The notes: generated by a model not told the origin, from the letters alone. Shown: positions 21,750 to 32,869, numbered from the stretch's first letter. The stretch: DNA of 64,000 nucleotides from Sweltsa coloradensis (GCA_024449915.1 JAMZAV010001747.1:1-64000), one strand, 5' to 3'. Translations and numbers: made by a program.

Positions 21750-22716
21750 TAGGGATGTGCGGGTAGTGGTTTTTGAGCTCGGGTCGGGCTCGGGTCGGGT
21801 AATTGAAAGTACCCTCGGGCTCGGGTAATTGAAGTACCCTCGGGTCGGGCTCGGGTAGTGAATTTTTTTTTATTTGTGAATTCATTTAAAAAAAAAAAAA
21901 ATCCTACAAAACAGTTTTGCATTGGTTGCAGGTAGCCACTCTGGGCTGTGTTGACACAAAGTACTTCCAAATCGGCGTCTTATGAACTTTTGCTTGAGTA
22001 GGCCTAGGCCTAGTACAGTGAAACCCTGCTATTATCGTTTTCCTGCATCAATCGTTCGTTATTCTCGGAAATAATATCGTAACAATCGTTTTCTAATATT
22101 TCCGATACGAAAACCCCAAGAAAAACCGATGCGATCGCGTATTTTTCTCTTCCGGCCGACGAAATCATGCGTTTGTACCAGCCATGCATCTGACGAAATC
22201 GCGCGTTTGCACCAGCCTTTCAGTCTGACTCCGCCCAACGCTCTGCTGCGCGCAACGATGCGCACTAGATCGGACTTCTAGATGAATTGCAACTTTGTTC
22301 TAGGCCTGCTGCCTCGCCTCCTAGGCATTAGACGATGTTTATTAGCGTTGTTTCTTTTTCACCATTCGCCCACGTACGTAATATTCTACTTGCTTTATGC
22401 CGTTATTAGCGTTGAATAACCAGAACACGAGTAATGACGGTCAGTAGGGCCTATTACTCCAGCGGGAACACCGCCGGAAGAGCCAAGGACACAGCATCAT
22501 AGCATAGCCGCGCCCACGTCGTAGCGATTGGTCCGCTCCGACGTCAGCTGTTCGTTTGGCGTGTGAGCGGGAGGTTTAAAAGGAGCAGATTGGCGTGTTT
22601 CTTTATTACTTCTACCCGACCCGACTTTTTCGGGTAGGAATTGACGGCCCGACCCGAGGTCGGGTAATTTTACCTACCCGAAAATTACCCGTTTTTCGGG
22701 TACCCGCACATCCCTA
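21750..22716. mobile_element. hAT, CGGGT-motif family
   Basis: Left tip TAGGGATGTGCGGGTAGTG; right tip GGGTACCCGCACATCCCTA. Perfect 8-bp duplications TACGATAT lie at 21742-21749 and 22717-22724. Subterminal regions are filled with CGGGT/ACCCG words (CTCGGGTCGGG on the left, CCCGACCCGA on the right). There is no recognisable transposase. Minus-strand frames inside are short. Confidence 0.92.
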
Positions 22717-22802
22717 TACGATATACTATCGACATAATACTCGCTTTTCTCGCATTTACGTCAATTTGAATTGCGCGCTGTCTCGGCACTGATCGGCGGA
22801 TT

Positions 22803-23256
22803 GTGTGGCTCGTTGGTCTTGTGTGTGGCTCGTTGGTCTTGTTGTTAGCGTATCTGCTTCCAATGCAGAAGGTCCAGGGTTCGATTCCCGCCAAAGTCAG
22901 AAGTTTTTTAACTTCTGATTTGGACTTAAGTCCATCAGTTCTTGTCTTAGGAGTTTGTTAACGGTGACTTTGGAGCCGTCCTAGCAACGAAGCACATAAT
23001 AAATTCAGAGTTGTTCTGAATCGGCCTGGTTGATTCTGGCGTTGATTCGCGGGTGTTCGCACATGTCCATGCCACTGATTGCTATATTTCCTATTAAAAA
23101 TATCGATCTTTGGTTGGTTATCGCTCACTCGTCGATTGCGTCGGGGCCTACAGGGTAGGCTTAGACGCTTTGATTTACTGTCCCCCACTGAAATTAAGTA
23201 GTTATATAACTGAGTGGGTAGACTCTAAATACAATTTATTATTTTATTTATTTATT
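22803..23256 (+). mobile_element. tRNA-derived SINE, copy 1
   Basis: The head folds like a tRNA: GTTGTTAGCGTATCTGC, TTCCAAT as a 7-base loop closed by a perfect TCTGC/GCAGA stem, then B-box GGTTCGATTCCC at about 22878-22889. The body runs through GTGACTTTGGAGCCGTCC and GTTCTGAATCGGCCTGG and ends AGTGGGTAGACTCTAAAT with an (ATTT)n tail. A second copy is at 43602-44045. An 18-bp block, GTGTGGCTCGTTGGTCTT, is duplicated at the start. The source tRNA is ambiguous (Gly-TCC-like sequence, but a Trp-CCA reading frame of the loop). Confidence 0.85.
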
Positions 23257-23701
23257 GACCGCCACCTGCGACGGGCCCTTCGATGCCCCTCCTACAAGGG
23301 AGTGAGAGAGAAGGAGCCTTGCCTCGATTGGTGCGGCGTGTTGGCGGGTGGGGGGAGGAGAGTGGTCTTCCATACAAGGCCGCTCCAGCGCTCAGCGGCG
23401 GGCCATTCAAACTTAAGCGAGCGGAGTGTTTATATGCAACTGTTGAAGATTAGGCCTACCTCAAATTGCGACCTAACAATTGTAATTAAAAATTATTGCG
23501 TTGACATAAATTTTTCCAATGTTTTAAGCGGGAATTGCAAAATTTGCAAAATCAATAATTTAATTTTTATTTACATCATTAGCTAATTAACAAAAAACAT
23601 TGATTTGTCGAAATATACTCCCGACATCGATAAAACATCGATTAATCGATGTCGATGCCCAGCCTTAATTATTTGGCAATATTATACTATAATGTAAAAC
23701 A

Positions 23702-23967
23702 AGGAAACGCCATAGTCGTTGTTAGACGAGTGAGTGAGCCATGTGTTGAGTTCCCGGTAATATTCCTTTTCTTCCTCATACCTTAGGCCTTAGCCTATCA
23801 TAGGCTAGAGTGGAGCATTACGGCCTTACAGTTGACGCGCCCTTATACCAACTAAACATAAAAACCTTATTATTTATACAAATATAATTATCAATTTAAA
23901 TGCAAATGTTCCCGGGTACTCAACACATGACTCGCTCACTCGTCTTACAACGACTTTGGCGTTTCCC
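23702..23967. mobile_element. MITE, GGGAAACGCC family, copy 2
   Basis: Inverted tips GGAAACGCCATAGTCGTTG and CGACTTTGGCGTTTCC, with internal ACGAGTGAGTGAGCCATGTG mirrored by CATGACTCGCTCACTCG. It forms the left end of the composite family-B copy. Confidence 0.8.
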
Positions 23968-23970
23968 TAG

Positions 23971-24040
23971 TCTAGTTGGCTAAGGCGCCCTTATACCCAA
24001 AATGTGGGAGACCTGGGTTCATACCCCCGGTCGGAAAAGA
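23971..24040 (+). other. tRNA-like head within family-B composite
   Basis: A-box-like TAGTTGGCTAAGG and B-box-like GGGTTCATACCC (about 24015-24026), at tRNA spacing. Taken as an RNA polymerase III promoter relic, not a functional tRNA: the acceptor arm does not pair well. Confidence 0.6.
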
Positions 24041-24923
24041 TTTTTCAATTTCTGGATTGTATTTAAAAAATTATAAAACATGTTTTGAAATGCATACAAT
24101 ACTATGGAAAACATAGCCAGTACAAAATACGAGTAAAGATTGCAAGGTTTACTCAATGTCCCAGCGGAATTTAGGGGAACCTTGGTCGTGCCATATTAGA
24201 ATAACCTTGATCACAGCTATGCATGTAATCATGGCCTACCAAAAATTATTTGATAAAAATGACTTCTTCAAGTAGCCTACAAAGCATTGTTGTTTTCATG
24301 AAAACTACACATTTCAAGCATATTTTTCAATTTATTATTTCTTGTAGGTTTAAATCGAAATGGATTGCGCTCATTTTGTTAGCAGTTCTCAGTTACCTGG
24401 TCACGGATGTCTGTTTAAAATTTCGGCTCAATCTATTATGCCGTTCGGCCGTATGGGCCCGGACAGACATACATTTAACAGAATTAATCACGACCAAGGC
24501 CGATCGAGTAGCGTTGTAGACTTCGTTTCGCTGCGCTCACTCGTCTAATAAATCTTCTGAAAACGGCCTTTTATGCACTAATGGAATCACACATTAGTTG
24601 TGATATAATCATTTGGGATAATCGAAGCAAAACATCCCCCCCAAAAAACACAAATAAAATTTTTAGGCTATAGAAAAGCGCAATACGATATGTGATGCAC
24701 TTCGCGAAAAGGGACCTTAGGGTGAAAACCTAAATTGGGAGTAAATCGAATAACAACGTTATAGTGCGTGAAATTTTGATTTTTGCTTTTTTGTTGCTTG
24801 TTGTGTTGTGTTGCTTGTTGATGTGCTTGTTGTTCAAGTAATGGTGGTAGAAAACAAAAAAAAACAAATAAATATGCAATTTTTGTTTTTTTGTTTTTGG
24901 GGCTAATATATTTTTATTACATG

Positions 24924-25479
24924 CAGGGCTCGAATTTTAAAATATTTAGCACTCGCCCTCTGGGGCGAGTGCTCTTGTAAATTTACTAGTCCTAAATTAA
25001 GAACACTATTCCGTATTCCTACTCCAAACCACTACTAGTACTACTATAACTTAAATACGTAATTTTGTAATGATAATTAATTACGTAATATTTGGCTACA
25101 CTTTACAAATGGACCGTGTTTATCTCCTACGTTAGATTTCTCACAAACAGAACAAAACATCGAATTTAGTTGTTGGTCAAAATGTAGCCACGTGTGTTCT
25201 GTTAGCCAGCGTTCTTGAAAAAGTCGCACACGATTCTTTTCATATTTTGCACTGTCTGCAGTAGGATTAGGTTTCTGTTTCTTGTTTGGGTTATCAACTC
25301 CTTGTAAATACCGCCACACATTTGTTGACCGCTTAGTTTGAAACATAATGTACGCAATTTATGTTACGGTTAACCAAAAAAATCACTCGCCCGCCGGGCG
25401 AGTGATTTCCAAAAGTTACTCGCCCGCGCAACAATACACTCGCCTCGGGCGACCGGGCGAGCGTTAAATTCGAGCCCTG
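24924..25479. mobile_element. hAT, CAGGGCTCGAA family, with transposase remnant
   Basis: Tips CAGGGCTCGAATTTTAA and TTAAATTCGAGCCCTG. Perfect 8-bp duplications ATTACATG lie at 24916-24923 and 25480-25487. Subterminal words are CACTCGCC / GGCGAGTG. It encodes a truncated transposase N-terminus on the minus strand. Confidence 0.92.
25077..25346 (-). pseudogene. hAT transposase N-terminal zinc-finger fragment
   Basis: An 89-codon frame. Residues 40-80 include RLFQERWLTEHTWLHFD and MFCSVCEKSN, the TTF-type/BED-like zinc finger found at the start of hAT transposases and of their domesticated ZMYM/KIAA1586-like relatives, where '..F...W...FPWL.....MFC..C' is typical. A GPFVKC segment follows with the spacing of the second half of the finger. 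The catalytic and dimerisation regions are absent, so this is a deletion derivative. The frame starts with a plausible Met close to the right tip. Confidence 0.75.
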
Positions 25480-25816
25480 ATTACATGTGTAATAACATAA
25501 ATTAAGATTATTTTTTTACAATAAGTAAAATAACTGAAAATGTTATTCTTCAAAATGAAACTTGAAAAAACAAATTTCAAAAAAGTTCACCCAAAGGTCC
25601 CTTTCCGCAAAGTGCATCACATATATAGTTGGGTTAAAATCAATACAATCATGTAAAGAATAGTTCAAGCTAGAAATTCTTACAAGTCAAGCAGGGAAAA
25701 AGCTATTCAATTGTTTACCAAAAGAAATTAAAGATAGGTACCTCAGAAATTAAATTATATATCTTAAAACAAAACTACACCACCATCTACTAGAAAGGTG
25801 TCTATATATAATACTA

Positions 25817-25986
25817 GGGAAACGCCAAAGTCGTTGATGGACGAGTGACTGAGCCATGTGTTGAGTACCCGGGAACATCCCTTTTCCTCCCCTATACCTA
25901 AGACTAAATAGCCCAGTATGGGGAATGATACCAAGTATTCAACACATGGCTTACTCACTCGTCTATCAACGACTTTGGCGTTTCCC
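25817..25986. mobile_element. MITE, GGGAAACGCC family, copy 3
   Basis: Inverted tips GGGAAACGCCAAAGTCGTTG and CAACGACTTTGGCGTTTCCC are perfect over 20 bp. At 170 bp it is the shortest copy. It is followed at once by TAGTCTAGTTGGCTAAGG, as in copy 2. Confidence 0.88.
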
Positions 25987-25989
25987 TAG

Positions 25990-26062
25990 TCTAGTTGGCT
26001 AAGGCGCCCTTAGGCCTACACCCGGACCGTAATGTGGGAGACCTGGGTTCAATCCCCTGGTC
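25990..26062 (+). other. tRNA-like head within family-B composite
   Basis: A-box-like TAGTTGGCTAAGG and B-box GGGTTCAATCCCC (about 26046-26058). It is better preserved than the head at 23971. Confidence 0.6.
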
Positions 26063-26082
26063 GGATAAGATTTTGTAGTTTA

Positions 26083-26812
26083 TAGGGATGGGCAAAAGCG
26101 TGTATCTTACTACACGTGTACACGCTGTCTGTCTGTTCGTGTACACGGGTGAACTATGTATATTTTAAGATATCTGAAAAAAAGTTGTACATGTTTATTT
26201 ATTACTGTATATTTTTATTGCATTCTGAACAGTAAATACGGCGACGACGTTCAGTTCAGTTTATCAGTCAGTAAATGACGTGGCTGATGTTTCATTGGCC
26301 TTGGAAAGTTAAAAGGGTGATGGTATGGTTGAGGCTTGCGTGATGAAGAGGGCGGGGGGGGGGGGGGGGGAGAGATAAGGCTTTGTGATTTTTCCATAGT
26401 TCCCGTGATACTTGAATTGTGCAGCAACTCCTTCGCGACTAGGGCGGTATTTAACCTTCTTTCCCGCGTCTATCTTATCAAAGAACTTCCACTCAAGAGA
26501 TATTCTAAACAATAAACAGTCATGCGTCACTGACTCAACGCGCGTTAACAACCGAGCGGTCTGGAACCATCTGGAACGTGTCGGCCGGTCAGGGGGTGGG
26601 GGGGGGGAGGGGGAAGGCAAGGCCACCGTGACAAGGGATCGCAACCAACTTACCGTTTTGCGGGAAGGCGGCGGCGGCGGTTGACTGAAAGGGGCTCGTA
26701 TTTCAAAATAGAATTATTGAAATCTGAAATCTCGACGACTGAACAATGTCAATTGAAAGTCGATGTGTATTTTTTTTTAAAATTATGTACACGTGTACAC
26801 GTCTCTTCCCTA
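26083..26812. mobile_element. hAT, GTACACGTG-motif family
   Basis: Left tip TAGGGATGGGCAAAAGCGTG; right tip ACACGTCTCTTCCCTA. Perfect 8-bp duplications GTAGTTTA lie at 26075-26082 and 26813-26820. Palindromic GTACACGTGTAC-type words occur near both ends. The interior has G-runs (26346-26370, 26595-26612). Frames inside (26309-26684) are low-complexity artefacts. Confidence 0.92.
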
Positions 26813-27313
26813 GTAGTTTATGGATTGTATTTAAAAAAATATTAAACATGTTTTGAAATGCATATAACGCAGTTTAGTCTACATCAACTGTGAAAATACT
26901 ACGGAAAACATACCCAGCACAAAATACGAGTAAAGATTGCAAGGTTTACTCAATCTCCCAGGGGAATTTGGTGGTAACTTGAACATGCAAGTTTTGATAG
27001 ACCTAGTTTGTCACTGCATAACTACATTACAAATATTTTTTCCACTGCCTCCATCGCAACCGAGTAACATCTAAGAAGCAGTGATTTTTCAAAAGTGGTG
27101 AAACCATTGTTGTTAAAAGAATTCCTACACAATGTTAGGCCTATTTTTCGGTTTATTATTTCTTGTAGGTTTAAATCGAAATGGATTGTGCTCATTTTGT
27201 TAGCAGTTCTAAGTTACCGGGTCACGAATGTCTGTTTAAAATCTCAGCTCAATCTATTTGTCCGTTCGGCCGTATGAGCCCGGACAAACAGACAGACATT
27301 TAACATACCCTAC

Positions 27314-27559
27314 TGTTTTGGGAAAAGTAGACTTAAAAGATGAGATGGCAGTGGCCATTCATTATATTTCAAAGGCATTTGTGCGCTTGTTTTTTATTTG
27401 TGTATTCTCAAGAGGCCCTAGTTACGAGCAACTTGATAAAACTAAATTGTAGAGCTTTTTCCTTTGAATAAAGTAAATTTAGTATCAATATTCATATTAA
27501 AACTTGTCACAGTTCATTTTAGTTATAGAACTTTAACGGGTAGTTATTGTTTCGTAACA
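27314..27559 (+). repeat. BEL/Pao 5' LTR
   Basis: 246 bp, starting TGTTTTGGGAAAAGTAGAC and ending GTTTCGTAACA (TG...CA). It matches 32870-33110 closely (a few substitutions and short indels). A polyadenylation-like CTTTGAATAAAGTAAA sits at about 27463. The flank CCTAC (27309-27313) pairs with CATAC (33111-33115) as a 5-bp target duplication with one change. Confidence 0.9.
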
Positions 27560-27563
27560 TTTT

Positions 27564-27582
27564 TGGTGACCCCGACGTGATT
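27564..27582 (+). promoter_or_regulatory. primer binding site, tRNA-Trp type
   Basis: TGGTGACCCCGACGTGATT, four bases downstream of the LTR. Its reverse complement, AATCACGTCGGGGTCACCA, is the 3' end of metazoan tRNA-Trp including CCA. First-strand synthesis would thus start from tRNA-Trp. The match is perfect, although the downstream genes are ruined. Confidence 0.85.
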
Positions 27583-27601
27583 TGTATAGTGGTTTGATAT
27601 T

Positions 27602-28920
27602 ATGGATCGACTCAAGAAGATCGTACGCCTGTTGCGGGCTTGTTTCCCCAGGACACTACATGAGGTCAAGCAGGAGCTTGCTGAAGCTTCCCCAGATGAA
27701 GACACCTTGTCTCTGAAGTTAGCAAAACTGGAGAAGGTTATGACCGATCTGAGGCAGCTGGACTCTAAATATTAGAAAGTCTTCTGGATGATGACTGTAG
27801 TGACGGGGATTATTCCATGGAAAGCAAAGCCATTGAGGGCTATGAAGATCGTCTGGCAGAGGTAAGGAGTAAGTTGGTAGAGCTCTCATTATGTAAATAG
27901 AGATGTCAGTGTCCCAACGTGTGGGGTTGACAGCCGGTCCAATCGTACATTTACTCTACCTAAGATAGACTTAAGAAGTTTGATGGTGAACTGACAGGGT
28001 GGTTGACATTCTGGTCACAGTTTAAGAAAGTGCACGAGACACCGAGATTCATGATTGTGACAAATTTCAGTATTTGGTCCATCAATGATAAGTGGAACTC
28101 GTGCTAGCGACCCTTGTCGATAGCTACCCTCAGTCAGGGGGAAAACTATGGCGAGGGTAATAGTTGCACTAAAAGAAAGATTCGGTAAGGAGGATCTCTT
28201 AATTGAAGTTTATGTTAGAGAGCTGCTGAAGTTAGTAATCAGCAACGTCTTACAAAGAGAAACCAACCGCTTTCCAGCATCTTTGATAAAATAGAAGGTC
28301 AGTTGAGGGCATTAGATACACTGGGTCTGACTACCGATAAATGTGCTCCCAGTACTATTTCCTCTTGTAGAATCAAGTCTACCTGATGAAACTCTTAGGG
28401 CTTGGCTGAAAAGCTGTTATCGTCTCGGGGGAGCGATACACGGTGGGGCAGGTGAAAATCGCCTATCGTGTCTAGGGAAATTCCTCAACAGAGAAGTTGA
28501 AAGCGAAGTAAGGATAGATCTAGCCAAATCTGAGTTTGTACCCGGTACATGGAGCTAGAGACATGAAGAAAGGGAACAAGATAAACATGACGTTTATGAT
28601 CTTGTTGTGCCTACAGCTGCAGGGCTATTTAATGGCGATAGTGTGAAGTGTGTATTTTGCGAGAAACATCACGAAAGTCGTGATTGTTTCGGGCACAAGA
28701 CATGTCCATCGCCGATAAGAACACAAACTCACACAGAATAAATGTTGTTTTACTTGTCCCCGCTCTAATCATGTATCCAAGAAATCCCAAAGCTGTCATT
28801 AGATGTTCTCTGTGTGCTAAGAAACATTTGGTTTTGATGTGTCCTGAATTGTTTTCTTCTCATAAAAAATATGAGAAGTCTCATACCTACGTCTACTAGT
28901 GGGGAGAAGACAGTGCAAAG
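27602..28920 (+). pseudogene. BEL/Pao gag remnant
   Basis: Begins MDRLKKIVRLLRACFPRTLH and is broken by stops and frameshifts. KKFDGELTGWLTFWSQF at about 27976-28026 is the Pao capsid-type block. Two zinc knuckles follow: C-x2-C-x3-H-x4-C in KCVFCEKHHESRDC (28646-28687) and in RCSLCAKKHLVLMC (28801-28842). These would bind genomic RNA during particle assembly. At least five frame breaks make it inactive. Confidence 0.8.
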
Positions 28921-28969
28921 TTAAATTTGTCAAACCCAGATCTGTACAAGTGACATTGTTCTTATGACT

Positions 28970-29475
28970 CTTTTGGGTTGATTTTGTTACTAACGGAGAG
29001 TCAAGGACAGTTAGAGCTCTTATTGATACTGGATCTCAACGCTCGTATGTACTGAAGTCAACAGCAGATCAGTTTGGATTTGTATCTCATGGTAAGGAGA
29101 CAATCACACATTCATTGTTTGGTGGTACCAACACCGAGCCCAAGTCTCATGATAAGTTTTCAACTCCAACTCTCGAAGCCTGGGAGGTTATCTATAGGCC
29201 TATTTCCATTGGGATGTCCTTAAGTCAAAGTAAGATTTGCGGGAAAAATACCACGAGTTGCTAAAGGAGAAGGGGATGAATAAATTTGAGAACTAATCAT
29301 ATTTGGGTTAGTGATAAGGAAAGGGTAGGCCTAGTGACATTGAATTGTTACTTGGAGCTGATGTATACGGACAGATACTCACTGGACGTATATACAAGTT
29401 GGACAATGGTATGACAGCAGTAGAAACGGAACTAGGTTGGACGCTGAGGGGAAACGTATTAAACCCAGGCTGAAG
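28970..29475 (+). pseudogene. BEL/Pao protease remnant
   Basis: RALIDTGSQRSYV, with the aspartic catalytic DTG at 29025-29033, is the retropepsin signature of Pao elements. LLGADVYGQILTG at about 29344 and ETELGWTLRGNV at about 29427 are the conserved segments between protease and RT in this superfamily. The frame is interrupted. Confidence 0.8.
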
Positions 29476-30510
29476 ATACAAACGTATCAATGTTAGTGAC
29501 ATCTATTAAAGTCAGTGATGCATCTGTTGCAGAGTTATGGGAGCTAGAATCCATTGGTATTAGCGATCCTATAGAGGGGGTTACCAAGGAAGAAGCCGCG
29601 GCTGAAACGAAAGATCATTTTCTGAAAACAGTGTCGCGCACAGAAGAGGGGAGGTATCTGGTGGCTTTCCCCTGGATTGACGGTCACCCCCCTCTCCCTA
29701 CAAATAGGGAAGTTGCCGGAAAAAGGCTTGTTGTTGCCTCAAATAAATTAAAGAAAGAAGGGAAACTGGAATTTTTAACGGGAGAATTTTTAAAGACTGG
29801 CTTCAAGAAGGGATAATCGAGGAAGTACCTGATGCGGAGATAGAAACCCCAAAGTCACTATTTGCCTCATCGTCCATTTTTAAAGCCAATAGTCTCACAA
29901 CGCCAGTTCGCCCTGTATTGATGCACAAGTAAATGCAACAAGTCACCCTCCCTAAATGATTGTCGGGAGAAGGGATCGAACCTCTAGAGTTGATACCTTC
30001 AATGATAACAAGATCCGAGAAAAGAAAATTGGGTCACTTCAGACATTCGTAAGGCATTTCTCATGATTGAAATACACAAGAAGGACAGAGATTTTCTGGG
30101 GTTTTTTTATGGTGGGAGTGATTATGAAGCGCCATTTAAGGTTTTTCAGACAACAAAAGGTAGTTTTTGGACTCAACTGTAGTCCATTCTTACTTGGTAG
30201 TGTCATAGATTATCACTTGAACAACCAAGTACCTGAAGATAAAAGTCTCATTGCCAAGAAACTTAAAGATTCGCTCTATGTTGAAAATTGTGTAACTTCC
30301 GTCGATACAGTAGAAGAAGTTTGCCAATTTCGGGAGGAATCAGTAAAACTGTTTGAAGACGCTAAGATGGACCTAAGAATGTGGAAATATTCGAAAGATG
30401 AAGACTCTGAAATGGAAGACGGCAGAATAACTTCTTTTTTGGGGGTTGAATTGGGATCGTCTCTGGACAGTTTGAGTGTTGATATACCCAGCATCGAATC
30501 GGTTCAGGAA
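29476..30510 (+). pseudogene. BEL/Pao reverse transcriptase remnant
   Basis: Starts with ELWELESIGI (Pao 'FWelE.iGI' block), then RYLVAFPWIDG. Later pieces are FLLGSVIDYHL and SLYVENCVTSVDTVEEV, the motif C region, where the usual YVDD reads YVEN. LFEDAKMDLRMWKYS then matches the following thumb helix. The catalytic aspartates are therefore lost as well as the frame. Two longer open pieces are at 29490-29816 and 30067-30513. Confidence 0.8.
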
Positions 30511-31090
30511 TGACAAAACGAACAATTTTATCTATGACTCAAAAGATTTTCGACCCACTAGAATATTGTTGCCAGTAATACTGCTACCAAAAACTAATTG
30601 CTGCAAGAAATGTGGATAGTAAGATGGGATGGGATGTACTCCTGGATGAAAAAATCTACAATGAAGTTTCTAAAATGGCTAAACGAGATTCGATTCTTAT
30701 CGAATATTAAAATTCCAAGACACATAGCGAACGTAGGAAGCTATGTGGTTCCAGTCGTTCCTACGTTTTGTGATGCAAGTGGATATGCATATGCTCCCAG
30801 TAGTTTTTCTCAGAACAGAGTCGTCTGAGGGAGTTACTGTACAACTTATACAAGCTAAATCAAGAATAGCCCCGCTGAAGAAAATAAAACAATACCTCGA
30901 TTGGAGTTAATGAGCTGTCTAATTGGAATTCGCTTATCGGAATCAGTACAGAAATTTTTGCATATAGAAGACAAAACTGATTTCCATTTTTGGAGTGATT
31001 CAACGACAGCGTTAGCATGGATACGGAGGAATGATGAATGGGGCACTTTCGTTGGAAATCGGGTGAAAAGAGATATGCAATCTCACTAAA
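30511..31090 (+). pseudogene. BEL/Pao RNase H remnant
   Basis: VVPVVPTFCDASGYAYA at about 30745-30795 contains the first catalytic Asp block (FCDAS.xAY). PRLELMSCLIGIRLSES follows, with Glu, and FWSDSTTALAWI at about 30990 has the third acid. FVGNRVKRDMQ ends it. Order and spacing are those of Pao RNase H. Several frameshifts are present. Confidence 0.8.
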
Positions 31091-32755
31091 ACCCGGAAAA
31101 TTGGAGGCATGTACCAGGCTCTCTCAATCCTGCTGATCTTCCATCCAGAGGATGCAGCTCACAAAACCTTGTACATTCGAGATGGGGGAGGGACCGGAGT
31201 GGCTCAAAAACAGCTTCACAATGGCCAGTGGAGGAAACTAAATTCAACGAGAATTAGTGTTCTCTGAACGAAAAAGAAAGTAATGAACGCCATGCACGTG
31301 ACAAACCCGGTGAAGACGACCCATTGAAAAATAACAAGGTTCTCATCATACCCAAACGGTTAGTGAAGGTCCCCAGCATGGATGCGAGATTTATTAACAA
31401 GTCTCGCAAGAAGATTAGTGCCAAAGGGGGCACTGACAGTCGACGGCTCAACGCAGCAGAAAGAGATCTACTAATCAACATTCAACAGGAATTTTTCGTT
31501 ATGAAGGAGAAGTGGCTTGCGGTCTTCAAGTATTTAAAGGGGTAGACGGACTATTACGAGTGAAGACCCAAGACTCGCTATGAAAGATGAATCATTGATT
31601 TCAATTCCCTGTGCTACTACCGTCCAAACATCTAGTGGTGAATATGATCATCAGAGAAGAACATCTCAAGAACAGTCACGCAGGAGTAAGTTTCTAAGGA
31701 AAAAATTTCGGAGAAAAATATTGGATTGTGAAAAGCAGACAAACAATAAAAAGAATCTGTTTGAAATGTTCCAAAATGTAGAAGATTTGCAGCCAAAAGT
31801 TCAACGACTTACCCAGCTCCATTACCTCAAGACAGAGTAACCACCGCAGCAGTGTTTCAGATTGTTGGAGTGGACCTAGCTGGCCCAAAGTATCTTAAGG
31901 ATAAGAGTAAAGTTGGCTAGTGTTGTTTACATGTGCAGTATACCGAGCTATTCACTTGGAACTTGTAAGCTCACTCAGCACTGAGGCTTTTATTTAGTCA
32001 GTAAGAAGATTTGTGGGGTCGCCGAGGAAGGCCCACTACGGGCCTATAGCGACAACGCGACCAATTTTGTTGGGTGTGCTAATGCTCTTCAAGAGTTGGA
32101 CTGGGATAAGGTGAAGAATGAATTCGCAGTGGACAAGATTCACTGAAATTCAACCCTCCATCAGCAGCATGGTGGGAGGATGGTGGGAGCGTCTCATTCG
32201 CCTCAGTAAAAGGAATACTCAACGCGGGGCTAGGAAAGTCTTTTTGAACTACGAAGAGCTTCTACAGTATTGTGTGATGCTGAGGCAGTCATCAATGGGA
32301 GACCTCTCACCTACATTACAGACAACATAAACGATTTGATACCTTAAATCCGGCGATGTTTCTGAATGATATTCGCGAACAGAACGTGCCAGATTTAGAT
32401 ATGTTGGAATCTGAAGGTTTTTCCCAAAGCCGTTTTCCGTTATAGACAAATTGTCCGTGACCATCTACGAAGCCGATTTAGAAAGAGTATTTGGGACAAC
32501 TGGTACAACGCGGGAAGGCAAAGTGGAACGACACAGGAAACTATCAGTCGGCGAGATTGTGCTTGTGGAGCCGACAATAAAAAGAGCTGGACTGGCCAAT
32601 GGCAAAAAATGTGGATCTTCTACCCCGGGAATGACGGATACGTCAGAGTGGCTCGGGTTGAAGACGCAGCATGGAATCTTGGTGCGTCCTATACAACGGT
32701 TTTTATCCCCTAGAAGTGTCAAATCTTCCCGACCCACAACGCATTTAAGATGATG
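31091..32755 (+). pseudogene. BEL/Pao integrase remnant
   Basis: NWRHVPGSLNPADLPSRG opens the region. A degraded HHCC zinc region lies near 31650-31800 (NSHAG...EKYWIVKS). GVDLAGP (about 31868) carries the first catalytic Asp, FTCAVYRAIHLELVSSLST lies at about 31927, DNATNFVG at about 32051 has the second Asp, and WWERLIRLSK at about 32179 the Glu. A C-terminal chromo-like tail (GNDGYVRVARVEDA) ends before the 3' LTR. Many frame breaks. Confidence 0.82.
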
Positions 32756-32851
32756 CAATTCGCACACACCGCAAGAGTGATGTCAACATACCCACAGTAG
32801 ACTGTCATGGTTTAAAATATTATTGTTTCATTTGCTGTCATTATTATGTCA

Positions 32852-32869
32852 AAATGAAAGGTGGGAGTA
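32852..32869 (+). promoter_or_regulatory. BEL/Pao polypurine tract
   Basis: AATGAAAGGTGGGAGTA abuts the 3' LTR, the expected place for plus-strand priming. Confidence 0.7.

Larger units (their letters stand above)
21529..23667. mobile_element. hAT, TAAGGCTGGGCAT family, hosting a hAT and a SINE
   Basis: Left tip TTAGGCTGGGCATGTATG; right tip GTCGATGCCCAGCCTTA, the inverse of the tip at 15051. Its GC-rich middle (23270-23450) is the reverse complement of 15300-15490, for example CAGCGCTCAGCGGCGGG. It is interrupted by the hAT at 21750-22716 and a tRNA-derived SINE at about 22803-23256. No target duplication survives. Confidence 0.7.
23702..24547 (+). mobile_element. composite family-B element, copy 1
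   Basis: It begins with a GGAAACGCC MITE (23702-23967). Immediately after its TAG end comes a tRNA-like head (TCTAGTTGGCTAAGGCGCC), then a body with GGAAAACATAGCC and AAGATTGCAAGGTTTACTC. A second body segment has GGCCGTATGGGCCCGGACAG, and the terminus is CGCTGCGCTCACTCGTCTAA. The same order and the identical MITE/tRNA-like junction recur from 25817, so this looks like one amplified unit rather than chance neighbours. It has no protein-coding capacity; two 60-90 codon frames at 24250-24548 are incidental. Confidence 0.7.
24690..25622. mobile_element. TIR element hosting a hAT
   Basis: Inverted tips of about 40 bp: left TGTGATGCACTTCGCGAAAA then GGGACCTTAGGGTG; right CACCCAAAGGTCCC then TTTCCGCAAAGTGCATCACA. 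TA on both sides suggests a TA target. The interior is AT-rich with (TTGTTGTG)-like repeats near 24790. A hAT at 24924-25479 lies in the middle. It has no own transposase. Confidence 0.75.

Noticed and set aside
22803..22900. A genuine tRNA gene
   Set aside because: The head is tRNA-like with a good B-box, but it is followed by a repeated body and tail shared with 43602-44045, which defines a SINE.
26309..26684. Two 90-111 codon frames on opposite strands
   Set aside because: Both cross the poly-G tracts inside the hAT element and have no domain.
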